The notes under the pieces: generated by a model | Seen by the model: the letters and a program-made list of their open reading frames with translations, nothing else | Database searches by the model: none | Told to the model about the DNA's origin: nothing | Shown: one piece after another, positions 47,607 through 59,091 of the stretch | Position numbering within the stretch: position 1 is the stretch's first letter | Layout: the number at the start of each line of letters is the position of its first letter | Made by a program: the position numbers and the translations under genes | Assembly: GCF_963678635.1 (NCBI RefSeq) | Contig: NW_026971577.1 | Coordinates: forward strand, 25,517 to 89,516 | Direction: 5' to 3' | Source of the DNA: Symsagittifera roscoffensis | Lineage: Eukaryota > Xenacoelomorpha > Acoela > Convolutidae | Length of the DNA: 64,000 nt

Positions 47607-49793
47607 TCAGTCCCAGTCTTCTTCGGCATAAGGTAGAGTTTCATCGTCCACCTCTACTCGCTCGGTCAACTCGAGATCCAGTGGTAGATCGCAATCGTCC
47701 ACCACCTCATTCCCGTCGTTCTTGTCGCGAGTACCCCTTTCATTCACTTCACAAGCAGGATCCACTATCAAATAGTCTCCCTCTTGCATGTCCGCTGGGA
47801 TGCACCAATCCTCTGACGAGGCATTGTGTGGTTTGATGTTCTCGTAATGAGCTGCTCTTCCAATGCTTAATCGATAAAAACGACCTCCTTGGTGCACCTC
47901 TGTTATTTGAAATGGACCACGCCATTTCTTTAATAATTTCTTGGTTCCTTTTGATGGAACCACTTCCTGGAACACCCAGACGTAGTCGCCAACTGAGTAG
48001 GCTTTCGCATCAGCTGTCCTTTTATCAAACCTCCTTTTTTGTCTAATTTGCGCCTGTTGCGTATTCCTCCTGCATAAGTCATTGAGATCCTGCTGTCTTC
48101 TAATAACATCCCGCACGTACGTTTGCGGTGCTGTCCTCTTCCCCTCATATTCAGGGTAGAAAAACGTCAACGGGAGCGCTTTTTCATGACCCGTTAACAT
48201 CATGTGCGGACTTATTCCCGTGGTGGAATGCTCCGTGCTGTTGTAAGCACCCATCACTTGTGGCAAGTGCTTGTCCCAGTCATCCATGTAGCGTGAGCAG
48301 TAGACTCTCAACATGGATACCAGTGTGCGATTCTGCCTCTCGACTAGGCCATTCGTTTGCGGGTGATAAGTGGTCGAGTGGGCCTGCGCTACCTGCGACC
48401 TTTTCATTAACTCTTTCGTGAGATCACCTACGAATGCTTTGCCATTGTCCGATTGGAACGTGATGGGGCAGCCATGCCTCGCTATCCATACATTTATCAG
48501 ATGATCGCATGTTTCTTCCGCCGATGCTGTCATGCAGGGTGCTGCCTCCGCATACTTCGTAAAATGGTCGATCATTACCAGCACCTGATTATAGCCCGTT
48601 GCTGTCATACAGATTTTCTGATGATCAATTTGCACCACTTCGTTGAAACCTGACGACTCTATTGACTGTAGGGGGAACCTTAGCTTCCTGGGATCCTTCG
48701 CTTGCTGACATGACAGGCATGCTGCGATCCACTTCTCACAAGCCTTCTTCAATCCCGGCCATTCAAATCGTTTCTGTATCCTGTTGTACACTTTGTCCAC
48801 GCCTTGATGACCCATCTGATCATGTGAACGAAAGAGCAATTCGGTCTGGTACAACTGTGGTAACACTATTGAATTGTATTTATAAAGGAGCTTGTCCTCC
48901 ACCTTGCGCTTACAGGCTACGATTCCGTCCTTATTCAGGTACAACAACTCGTTTCGCTTCAGGTAGAATTGCTTCAGGATTTTGTAGCTGTCTTCTTCCA
49001 AGTCTCCCTTGTCAGGTGCTCCATTCTCGATCCATCTCTTGAGACTGCTCGTCATTCTATCATTTCGTTGAGCCCTTAGGAGATCCGACAGCCTGTACCT
49101 GGCTTTCAAATACGTCTTCACCACGTTCATTTGCCCACTCATTATCTCCGGAGCATGAGCATCGTCCATCAACTTGACACACCATATCTTTTTCAAAGGC
49201 GTCGCTTCCTGCACAGATGGTTCCAGATTGGTACGGACGACCGTACCATGTGGCAGCAATCTGGTTGGGCGTTTCGAAACTGCTATCAGCTCGAGCTCGT
49301 CTGCGGCATTATCTACCACAGTGCCCTCTTCATCTGAGGTGTATCTGTCCCTGTCTGGATCCTGATGTGTTTCTCGGTCCAGCCCACGCTGCTTCCAGTC
49401 TACCAATAAGGAGTGGATTGCGATCTCTGACATATCGGAATTGGAAGCTGTTTCAGACGTGTTGTCCCAGGACTGGGGACTCGAGTCAACACTTGAGTCG
49501 ACTGATTCCCCAACATCATATTCCAAGTTGTCTGAGATGTTTCTTGACTCCCCGGACAAAACTCTGTCCATCGGTCGCTTCGAACCCGACTCCCCGGACA
49601 AAATTCTGCCCCTAGGTGGTCTAGTCAACCTCTCCCCGGACAAGTCGTCCTGCACGGGCTCAAAGGTGTCTGACTCCTCAGACGAGTCGTCCTTGACTGG
49701 CTCGAAGGTGTCAGACTCTCCGGACATTGTCTCGTCCACGGACGAGCAATCTGGGCTCGGCTCGTATTCCTCTTTTGCATCCGTGAAGTGCAC
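47607..49793 (-). pseudogene. Gypsy-2 ORF1 piece 6: linker and integrase
   Basis: 728 codons. An acidic linker with repeated LSGE motifs is followed by integrase: zinc site (HX4H, CX2C), catalytic Asp in QIDHQ, Asp in SDNGKAF, Glu in LVERQNR, then the GPF-type module (KKWRGPFQITEVH). The domain is intact as a piece but is cut off from RNase H by a frameshift near 49830 and from the C-terminal extension by a stop at 47607. Confidence 0.9.
49545..49725 (-). repeat. Cluster of TCCGGGGAG motifs in Gypsy-2 linker
   Basis: On the minus strand TGTCCGGGGAG occurs three times (complement near 49549-49559, 49592-49602 and 49633-49643), with a weaker fourth form (TGTCCGGAGAG) near 49716. All are read as Leu-Ser-Gly-Glu. 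The same core forms the 3' polypurine tract. Confidence 0.7.
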
Positions 49794-49833
49794 TCTCCTC
49801 GTGAAGCTAGATTTCGACCTGATCCTGACTTCC

Positions 49834-50634
49834 TCAGTAGTTTGTTTCTTTCAATGTTCCATATTCAGTGAACGAAGTTCTCAACAAGACTTCTTTCGGC
49901 ATCGAGCTCACCAGCTGGTTGAAGATCGACCTGCAATCCCGTTCAACGCCTCGGCTGCAAATGGACACTGGCCTCTTCTCTGTTCTCTCGGTGACAGTCA
50001 ACCGCTGCATTGTCTCCATCCATTCACGATCATGCCTATCCACTTCCCTGTCCAACAAGTCACGGAGTTTTCCCATGACGTCCGGCGCCACGTTCACCGT
50101 CCTGTTCAATAGAGCCATGCTGTTTATACCCAGCCTGGTTAGTTCTTGCTGCACCAAGTTGGATCGGACTAGCAGATCCAACGGAACGGGCTCGCCTCTG
50201 GCTAAAAGCTTTATCTCAGCGGCTGTCTCCACTGGAAGGTCAGGGTGTCCAGGTATAGGATGTCCTGACTTGTCTAACCACCTAGTAAGTGGCAGCTTGT
50301 CGTAGGTTTCTTTATCCAGAAAGGAAAACCCGTCTTTGATCTCTGATTGGTTAGCCTGTTTGTCCTCGAGGCGCTCATAAAATTCTGTCTTTTTACTGAG
50401 GCTATCTGCGTTCTGGTGCTTGTCACAATTACGGTGCTCTATGATCATGTGGTATCCATCCAGGCGCACGATCCAACGACCAATATAGCTTTGGTCCATC
50501 GAATAGGTCTTCAGCCAGGCAAGGGCACGGTTATCCACACGTAACTTGAAGGGAGCACTCCCCAAGTAGGCCCTGTATTTTTCCACGAAAGTGATCACCG
50601 CAAACATCTCCGCTTTTGGTGCGCCGTACTTCAA
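49834..50634 (-). pseudogene. Gypsy-2 ORF1 piece 5: RNase H
   Basis: 266 codons covering most of RNase H (KYGAPKAEMFAV, RVDNRALAWL, HQNADSLSKK). It is separated from the RT piece by two in-frame stops and a small deletion relative to Gypsy-1 between 50634 and 50683. It ends in a different frame from the integrase piece. Confidence 0.85.
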
Positions 50635-50682
50635 TTCAGTATCACTCAGGACTTTACTCCCGTAGGCTATCTAGTCCTGCCT

Positions 50683-52464
50683 TTACTCCTGCTCCTGGTG
50701 AAGTATGCCCGATATCGCAATTACTGATGCATCCGTGTCCAGCACGAACATCCCCTTCTCTGTTGGCATGCCGAGGACCGGTGCCTCGCAAAGTTCACGC
50801 TTGATGTTTTCAAATGAAACTTGTGCCTCATCAGTCCAGGTGAACTTTTTGCCCTTGTTTCTCATCAACCTCTGCATGGGGTATATTTTGTCAGCATACC
50901 CCTTGATGAACTCTCGATAATAATTTGCGAATCCCAGAAAACTCATCAGCTGTGTATCTGTTTTAGGTGCCTTCCAGGTCAGCACCGCTTCAACCGCTTC
51001 GGGATCTGGTCTCACTCCATGTTTGTCAACCAGGCGGCACAGATACTTTATGGAATCCCTGAGGATTTCACACTTAGAGGGTTTACATTTCAGACCCGCC
51101 TGCTTCATGCAAGAAAACACCTCCTCCAACCTCTCTATGTGGTCTTCCAAGGTTGGTGTTGCAATCACGACATCATCGACATAACACATGATGAGATTCC
51201 CGTATTTCTTAGTGACGCTCGTGAGTGCCTGGGCCATCAGTCGCTGGAATGTGGCCGTCGCGTTGCACAATCCGAATGGCATCCTCTTCCACTGGAACAG
51301 TCCCAGCTCACACGCGAAACCTGTTTTCTCTCGATCTTGCTTTCTGAGTGGCACTTGCCAGAATGCAGAGCCCAAATCCAACGTCGTGAAGAACTTCGCG
51401 TCTCCCAGCTTGGATAGGCTCTCATCGATGCGGGGAATCGGGTATGCGTCCTTTATAGTCACTGCGTTCAGATAACGGAAATCACAACAAAATCTGAGTT
51501 GTCCCCCTTTCTTTTTCGCCATGACCACACCACAAGCCCATGGAGACTTCGACGGCTCGATCATGTCGTACTCCATTAACATCTCGATTTCCTTCCTACC
51601 CGCTTCTGACTTGTTTGGGGTCATTCTTCTCGCCCCTTCCCTATGAGGTACCGAGCCCTCTTCTATTTCAATCTCGTGCTCTACAAAATTGGAACAACCT
51701 ATGTCGGCCTTATGCTTTGAAAAAACGTCTGCGTTCCGATTTAGCACCGCTCTGAGCGAATCTAATTCCTTATCTGATATTTTACCCTTCAGGTGTTCTA
51801 TTTCAGGTAGGACAGGCTTATTCGCTGCTAACTCTGCTTCCGTCGGCCTCTCAGGAAAGTTGGAACAACTAGACAGCCCATCATCTGTTTCCGACTTCAT
51901 TGAAAACAATTTCCTAGAAGATTTCAATTCATTCACTCTTTTCATTATACATTCTTGGTTCGCATGCAATGGACATTTAGTTACATCAAACTTTTTCAAG
52001 TTTTCCACACTCTGAAAGTCTGTGTTCAGAGGCAAAGCGTAGCCAAGTTTCTTTCCCCTCTGTATTGTCACTGTTGTTGCTTCTGTGTTCAATAACACAC
52101 TCACACACAGTCCGCTCTGAGTGAGTGAGAAGCTTCTTCCTAAAATAGCCGAGCTTTTACTGTTTGGATTCGGTACCAGACACACCTGTCTGTCATTGCT
52201 GAGTTCATTCAAGTTCCTCATCCTAAACGTCGCTACTACGGCTTGGTTTGGTTTTAATCTAACTTTTCGATCCAGAAATTTCGGTACCTTGGCCTGATTA
52301 ATTAAGATCTTATTAAGTGGTTTTTTCTCATACTTTCTCTCAGGATCCTTGATCCTAATCAATCCGTCATTGAGATCGATCGTGACGTCAAAGTTGCGAA
52401 CGAAATCCCTTCCTAAGATGAACTGATCGGATTCGTCCAAATTCTCTACTACTAGGAAGCTCAT
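50683..52464 (-). pseudogene. Gypsy-2 ORF1 piece 4: protease end and reverse transcriptase
   Basis: 593 codons. It contains the last part of the protease region (FILGRDF), the acidic connector, and RT with LRFCCDFRYLN, TTLDLGSAFWQVPL, MPFGLCNATATF and YVDD at 51172-51183 (complement). It starts 14 codons after an in-frame TGA near 52507 and ends at a stop at 50683. Confidence 0.9.
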
Positions 52465-52506
52465 CCAAAGATGTCTTCCTCCGAGCTGCAGTGAAATGAT
52501 CGGGGT

Positions 52507-54282
52507 TCATCCGGTAACATAGATCGCTCCCTGATTGGCAGCTGCCAACCTGATGTTTGTCGGTACGAGATCCGACCTTTCGAAACCCATGTCGGTCCAA
52601 GTTTTGACTGGCATGATACTAACCACTGCTCCCGTGTCTAGCAGTCCCTTTACTGAAAGTTGTCTGCCTTGCACGTCCAGAACGTGTGCGGCCAGATCGG
52701 CCTCGCAACCAATATGCACCGCATCTTGTTCGAGCATCGCGTTGTGTCCGATTCGTCTGACCTTCAGCTCCTCTTGACCAATGTATATCCGGCCAACCTG
52801 ATCGTTCGCATCAGTTATGTGAGCTTTCGTGTAGATATTGATGCCATCCACATTCATCAGGATCGGGTAAGGGCCATGGACATCGATATAATGTCCGTCT
52901 ACTTTCATCAGCCTCGGACCTCCCGTTGTGAGCAGCGCTCGCACTGCCCTGGAGTCCAGTTTGGGATCCTTTTCCTTCAGGTAATCGGCATAGATGTCCA
53001 GGTGGACTAGTGTAATCTCGGATGGCTCACTCAAGTTCTTGACCACCTGGTGCCCTGCGACTGAGATGATGGACATTATTTTTGTCCCCGCCTTCGTCAT
53101 GCCGAAAGTCTTACCAGATATAACGTTCAGTTTTAGTCCCTGTTTCTTGGGTTCCTCTTTGTCTTCTGCTTCTGTCGTTTTACCCAGGACATTAAGACTT
53201 TCCCGAAGATCTGTGCTCTCCAGCTCCGACCTTACCCATTGCTCCACTTCTTTCGTGGCTAGGTCCTGTTTGACATTCTGCAGCGCTGTCCTTGCCGCCA
53301 GGCCGTAATCCACCTTGAGTGGGCTAGACGACTCTGCTTCGAGGTTCGAGGCTACCACCTCATCAGGCCATGTCTTAACCTTTTTGGTCGTAAAGGTGCT
53401 CGATGTCGTCTCCTTTCTCCGAGATTCAGCCTCGTTCATCAGACGTGCTCGACTGGCCTTGACACCCGAAAGCGCCTCTTCGTGGCGGGGATGCTTCGCG
53501 TCTGCTACTGCGTCCCAAAATTGAGTACAATCCGACTTGAAGTGTCCCTCCAGATTACAGAAGAAACACCTCGGACCATATTTCATGATGAGCCCTCTGA
53601 CGTACTCCTCATGATCCTCGTCGGTCGCTTCGGCGTCCTCGAGAAAGTAGCCTATGGCCTTCATGTTCTGTTTGTATGCAGAACACGCAGAGACGTGATG
53701 GTCCATCGAACCACAATTCGCGCACGACCTCCTCTTGTCCATGTCATCGCGAGGTTTGTACCAACTGGAATTCGTACCAGTGTTTGTCCCGCTATAGTTG
53801 CCATAATTGCTGTAACGGTTTTGCGCCCTCGGTTTTATGAGTAAATACTCGCGTGACTTCATACGCAAGTCGTCAGGCGTGGGTACCTGGTCAAGCGACA
53901 GGGTGAAGTGAGTGGCCAACATCGTCTTCAACTCCTCACTCCTTACTCCATCCATGAACTTCAAAGCAATCGCCAAGTTTCGCTCGGATATTCTCTCATC
54001 CGGGTTGCTTCTCCTCCTGAGCAATTCAAGGTCGTCCAAGAATTTATCTATTGATTCTTCATCTCTTTGACGCCTCTTCTCGAACTTCACCATAGCCTGG
54101 TGTCCTTGTACTCCAGAGCCGAAACGATTCAGCAGGATGTCGAATATCTTGCGAGCGCTGTCTCTCTCATTGGCTCTTTTCGCCATTACAAAACTTAATG
54201 CAGTACCCTCCAGGTTGCTCGTCAGCGCGCTGCACTCTTGTTTCTTGGAGAGATTCTCTTCCTCAAAGTGTAACTTCATCAC
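52507..54282 (-). pseudogene. Gypsy-2 ORF1 piece 3: Gag core, zinc knuckles, protease active site
   Basis: 591 codons. It contains the capsid-like helical region, two CX2CX4HX4C knuckles (CANCGSMDHH..., CFFCNLEGHF...) and the protease DTGA (complement near 52627-52638). A TGA at 52507 cuts it off; the sister element has Arg at the aligned position and CGA-to-TGA is a typical CpG transition. The upstream join to piece 2 is a frameshift near 54360. Confidence 0.9.
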
Positions 54283-54284
54283 CT

Positions 54285-54839
54285 CTATCCAAGTATCAAT
54301 GCAGCCGTCTGACTCGTCTTTATATGACTTCGGCTTTTCAGTGTCCTTCTTGACCTCTCTCCTCTCTCGGTTGACTTCGAGAGCTTGGTGATGAATGTTT
54401 CGAGAGATCTGTTCAGAGGCTCAAACATCGAGGCATACATCGTTGTGTCCTGTGAGACTATAGTCAGATCTGGTACTGAACTGACTTGTGGCACGGTTGG
54501 CAATCTTGTCTCCGGGGTGGCATCTGCCTCCGGTGGGACTGGATTCGTCCAGCCAGGCCTCTGCGGGGCTGCCCTTGGCCGCTCCTTGTTTCTATGTTCG
54601 TAGTTCGTTCTCGAGCCTTGCTGGGCTCTGGCACTGTTGCCCGTACCATTTCCAACATTCGCATGGCGTGAGCGCTCCCTTGAGTTGGAATGCTCCTGCC
54701 AACTACTCCCATTCAGGATCGCGTCAAGCTTCCGCATCATCAAGTCAGATTTGGCGTCCAACCTCCTTTCCAGGCCAGTCATCGTTTGGGCGTAGGTATT
54801 ATCATGATCATTCAACAATCGCTCGATCTCTCTTATCAT
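54285..54839 (-). pseudogene. Gypsy-2 ORF1 piece 2: Gag N-terminal half
   Basis: 184 codons: end of the coiled coil and a Pro/Arg/Thr-rich linker before the capsid-like region. It is in a different frame from both neighbours. The frameshift with piece 1 lies at an A8 run (complement near 54867-54874). Confidence 0.8.
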
Positions 54840-54840
54840 C

Positions 54841-55944
54841 CTAGCCTCTCTTTCCTCTGACTCTTTTTTTTGCCTGTGCCAGGCTCTCGGCCAGGCATTG
54901 ATCGGTGTTACGAATCAATTGAGCCTGATCAAACCTCGCCTGCGACTTCACGTGCGTTAGCTCATCTTTCAAACTCTCTCGACCATGGTGAGCTCTCTCG
55001 TCAACTTGATCTATCCTCTTAGTCATGTCCCGCCTCAATTCATCCAGGCCATTCATCACACCAGCGAACATATCACTTATGTCACCAGCTGCCCCCAATG
55101 GCGGGGTTAGCCCCAGAGAAGACGAGGTCAACTGTGGCTGTAGCCTAGTACTCGATGACGCACCGCCCTTTTGCTTGTGCATTGACGTCATCAGTCTGTC
55201 AAACGTTGATGATGCTCCCATCGTTATCCCATCTGACATAGGCCTGGTCGGCGAGGCAGAAGACGCCTCCCTGCTCATGTCGTTCCTTGGGCACGGTGTG
55301 AAGTTCACATCCGGATGGGTTATTTCCGGTTGGTCGTAACTAGAGGATAGACCTCCGGCTTGTAGCGACGTCACGCGCTCATCGTACAAAGACTTCCAAC
55401 TTTTCTTTGCCTTCGAGAACGTCTGCTCTTCACCCGGACTCATACTCGACATCATCGCGTTGTTGCTCTGCTTGGCCAAAGATGAGTGTGTACTTGTCGG
55501 ATGTGAAGGTTCTTTTCTCCATTTATAGCTCTTAGTCTCTGATTTGGACATTCCCCTGTACAACACTTCCTCCCGAGGTTCGACCTCGGGACGCTCCGAG
55601 GTCTCCTCTGTCCTCTCGGCTTCCTCCCGTTCGAGGACCTCATCTGGCTCAAAGTCGGGTCGAATGAGCGTTCGCTCCCCTTCGTCAAAGGGATCCACCA
55701 GCTTTTCGCTCGCAGGCTCGGCCTCGGCGCTCCGCCTTTGATTGCCATCGAGGTTTTTCTCGCTCCTTAGTTTCATTTCGCTCACTGAAAGATCAGGTTG
55801 ACCTTTAGTCGATTCGTCTTCAGCAAACGCGTCGGAAGCGCTGCTAAACGAGGTTTGGCTACGCCTAGTTCTAAACTTCCGCGTGCTTCCCTTGCTTAGC
55901 CTGGGAATTTTAGTAGTCGATCCTAGCGAGTCCCTGCGCTGCAT
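54841..55944 (-). pseudogene. Gypsy-2 ORF1 piece 1: N-terminus of Gag
   Basis: The frame is open from 56004, but the second Met at 55944 (MQRRDSLGS) is the likelier start because it begins a basic stretch like that of Gypsy-1 (MRRSRVPV). The piece is low-complexity, acidic and Ser-rich, and ends in the first part of the coiled coil before the A8-run frameshift. Similarity to Gypsy-1 is weak here, as usual for Gag N-termini. Confidence 0.75.
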
Positions 55945-56422
55945 AGTTTTTAACAAAATGAAAGTATTCGTAATTTGATGGCAATGCAAACGTACCACAA
56001 ACAAGATTTAGTTAAATCACTTAACGCTGCCTACTCGATTCCGTCAGTATCAAAATGTCTCTTAGATCTCTCACGACTAAACTAGTGACTCATCCAAAGT
56101 TACACACAGGGTCTACCCAGTATTGATATAATGCTAACTCAACCCGGTTGTATAGTATAACAGTATCACTAAGTTTCCACAAGATATAATCGACACACAA
56201 AACAGAATCGATAATCAGATAAGAATATCCTACACGTGACAGCGACCTTTTGTCAGTATCAATTTATCTCCACACAATTTATCAAGTCACTGCTTTGTTA
56301 AAATTAAACAATCTTTGATAAAAAGCAGTGATGATTCAGAAACAGATCAGTAAAACTTAGTCTTAAAGAAAAAGACTTCCCTCAATCGGAACGATCCGAA
56401 AGAACAAAGCCCAGGACACAGT

Positions 56423-56705
56423 CTTCTCAAGTGGGTGTGTATTTGCCTAATACACCCACCGAGGTCTTCTTTTGGGTGTCCTGCGTTTGCCCGAGCTGTC
56501 CTACTAAGTAGCTCAAGGCATCCTCTGATCGAAAATTCGTCAAATCTATGAAAAAGCTCTCCCACACTCGGACTGCTCCAAGTGCACGAGAGTAGGGAAC
56601 AATTTTTCTTCTCAAGTGGGTGTGTATCTGCCTAATACACCCACCGAGGTCTTCCTTTATTTGTTCCCGGATTGCCCGAACTTTCCTATTAAGTAGCTCA
56701 AGGCA
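56423..56705. repeat. Pair of ~98-bp direct repeats with hairpins
   Basis: 56423-56520 and 56608-56705 (offset 185) both start CTTCTCAAGTGGGTGTGTAT and end AAGTAGCTCAAGGCA. Each contains the inverted repeat GTGGGTGT...ACACCCAC. The region upstream of each is also loosely similar, suggesting an older 185-bp duplication. Confidence 0.85.
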
Positions 56706-56952
56706 ACCACACAACCAAAATCACAATCAAAAAAAAATTTTGTTCGGGTACTTCTAATACACCCAATGTAGAATCCAAAGTTGATCACGAATTTCCGGGT
56801 CAAAATGGGTTCTTATGATCCTGATAAGCACGCCTAATATCCTTATATGATCCTAATTAAATGGATATTTTCCGTTGCCCAAATTGCCACAGAAAGTTTA
56901 CTCAAGTCTCTAACAAGGAAGATCGTTAGAGGGTTTAAGACGCTCCGGAGGG

Positions 56953-57056
56953 TTACCTCGGAGGGTACCTTGATCACCCAAGTTACTTCGGAGGGTACCC
57001 TAATCACCCAAGTTACTTCGGAGGGTACCCTAATCACCCAAGTTACCTCGGAGGGT
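56953..57056. repeat. 30-bp tandem repeat (about 3.5 units)
   Basis: Units begin TTAC(C/T)TCGGAGGGTACC at 56953, 56983, 57013 and 57043 (the last partial). Each includes ATCACCCAAG. They form part of the wider CGGAGGGT-rich leader. Confidence 0.9.
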
Positions 57057-59064
57057 CCCCCTAAATTTACTAAGGAGGGTCAATAAGATGCTTAATATGC
57101 TCCGGAGGGTTACTTCGGAGGGTACCTCCAAAATTTTCAAATTTTTGATCTCGCTTAGAAGGTTCTCTCCCTAGCTTCAAAAAGCGTCAAAACAAGCTAG
57201 GAGCTCTAAGAGGAGCTGTTTTAACTTCTTAGGGTGATCTCGTGGAAATTTTCCACTAAGGAGGGTTGCTAAAGGGTTTAGCTGACTCCGGAGGGTCACT
57301 TCGGAGGGTCCCCCCAAAATCAAGAAAAAAGGTTATCTCACCGCAGTAAAGCCTCTGAAAGCGGTCTAACTGACTTAAAACTAGGTTGGCTGACACGGTC
57401 AACCTTCCCAGTTGAATAAAAAGATGTTTTGATAAAATTTTCTGCCGCTCGGAGGGTTGCCCGTGATTTGGACCCTCCGAACCAACAAATCCTAAAAAAT
57501 TTTTCTTTTCCGAAATAATCAACCCAAAAACGGTTGCGATTCGGAAAAGTGGTCAAAAACGTCGACTTATGGTACCAAAATTATCCCGATCGGATAACTA
57601 GTCTTTGAGAAATCGCCAAAAACGCGTTCGTCAAAACGGCCTTTTTTCACCACCTATATAGGTTCTGAAAGACTTTTTCCGCAATTCCGGTCGAAAGTGC
57701 CTAAAAATACTTGAAATGAGCGTAGCAGCCCTGTACGGCACTGGAATAATGCAAAAAACCGGACCAAAATTGGTTTAGAAACAAAAATTTGGCCAAAAAC
57801 TATCAAATTTGGACCCTCCGATTCCTTTCTTTTCCAAACCTTAAGTCGTTAGCTCTATCCACGGAGCTACTCGGAGGGTTACCCAAAAATTTCTCTAGTA
57901 ACCGAGCACGTTATGCTAGCACGCTCCTAACGCAAAAATTTTATTGCTCTAACTCTAAAAACTCAAAAACTCGATCCCCAAAACAGATTGACAAAATACA
58001 GAAAATTATCAAAATTTTGATCGAAAAATTTTGGTTTTTTCCAACTTCTACTGAGTCTTTGCTCACGCGGTTTCTTTAGTGAAGGGGATCGAACTACGTA
58101 GCTAATCCCTATATAAAAGCTTTTTGTTGTTCGGAAAAGCTCGGATATCCAAAAATTTGGGGGTCTACAGTTTGGTCGAAAATTGGTAATTTTCGACAAA
58201 AATGGCTGTTTTTTGGGTCTAATTTAGGAGATAAGTAATATGTAATAAGGATAATAACCTATTAGTAGTCGTTAATGAATATTACTATACCCTCCTTTGC
58301 ACCAAAATACCCGAATTAAGACCCTTAACTCGGAAATTTGTAATCGATGGAGGGTACAATCGGACCGCGCCAATCGTGCCCCCCACCACTTAAGTTTTAA
58401 TGAAATAGTACCCGAACGATACTAAAATTGCTTCAACGATACCCAACAGTCGTTGCAGATGTTGCCCTTGATGTCCCTGTTGAGCGTGGAACACGTCGGT
58501 CAGCTTGCCACTCTACCCTCCGGTCACCGGCAAAATCACCATTAACGTGCTTAAACACTCAAATTACACTCGAGGGAGGGTATCCAACCCTTCACCAAAA
58601 CACACAACCTTTCTATCAGAAACGATTTAAGTCAATCTGAAACAACAACAAATAGGAAGGTCAGATCACATCTCGTCCGGAAATAACATATAAACTGTCA
58701 CTTTATGTTTTTTACTGTTTTTGGTCTTTTTTGGATTTTTTTTTACTGTTTTTTGTACTTTTTTGTTTTTGGCTTTTTCTTGGTTATACACTATTTTTGT
58801 TTGGTTTTACGCTTTCTCTTCAGTTGTTTTTGGTCCCGGGACCTCGGGACAAGCGGGTTCATGACTTCCCACCTAACCCTCCGGCCCCCGGAATTTTCGG
58901 TGTTAACTAAGTTAAAAAGCTAAATTGTACTAGACGGAGGGTACGCACCTTCCCCCTAGTACAACAACGGTCATTAAGACCTCTAACTCGGGCATACGCC
59001 CGGAGCGGAGGGTTCGTCGCTGAAACGCTTGCTGATCATGATGGTTTCATGCCTTTAACAGGCC

Positions 59065-59079
59065 CACCCAGGAGCGCCA
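59065..59079 (-). other. Gypsy-2 primer-binding site (tRNA-Asn-like)
   Basis: The complement of this stretch is TGGCGCTCCTGGGTG, identical to the Gypsy-1 site, 12 nt from the LTR. The match extends here to TGGGTGGGCC, improving the resemblance to the tRNA-Asn T-arm. Confidence 0.6.
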
Positions 59080-59091
59080 TAAAAACGTCTA

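Larger units (their letters stand above)
56005..59064 (-). other. Gypsy-2 leader, 3.1 kb, repeat-rich
   Basis: Non-coding leader between the primer-binding site and ORF1. It holds two 185-bp-spaced direct repeats, a 30-bp tandem array and many scattered CGGAGGGT motifs (seen on the + strand from about 56946 to 59015). It shows no obvious sequence similarity to the Gypsy-1 leader. No ORF is convincing. Confidence 0.6.

Noticed and set aside
54860-54880. A8 run in Gypsy-2 Gag as a programmed frameshift site
   Set aside because: Gypsy-1 has an uninterrupted frame and no such run at the matching place, and Gypsy-2 has other frameshifts, so decay or an indel error is simpler.
56953-57056. CRISPR-like array
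   Set aside because: Units are directly adjacent 30-bp repeats without unique spacers, in a eukaryotic retroelement.
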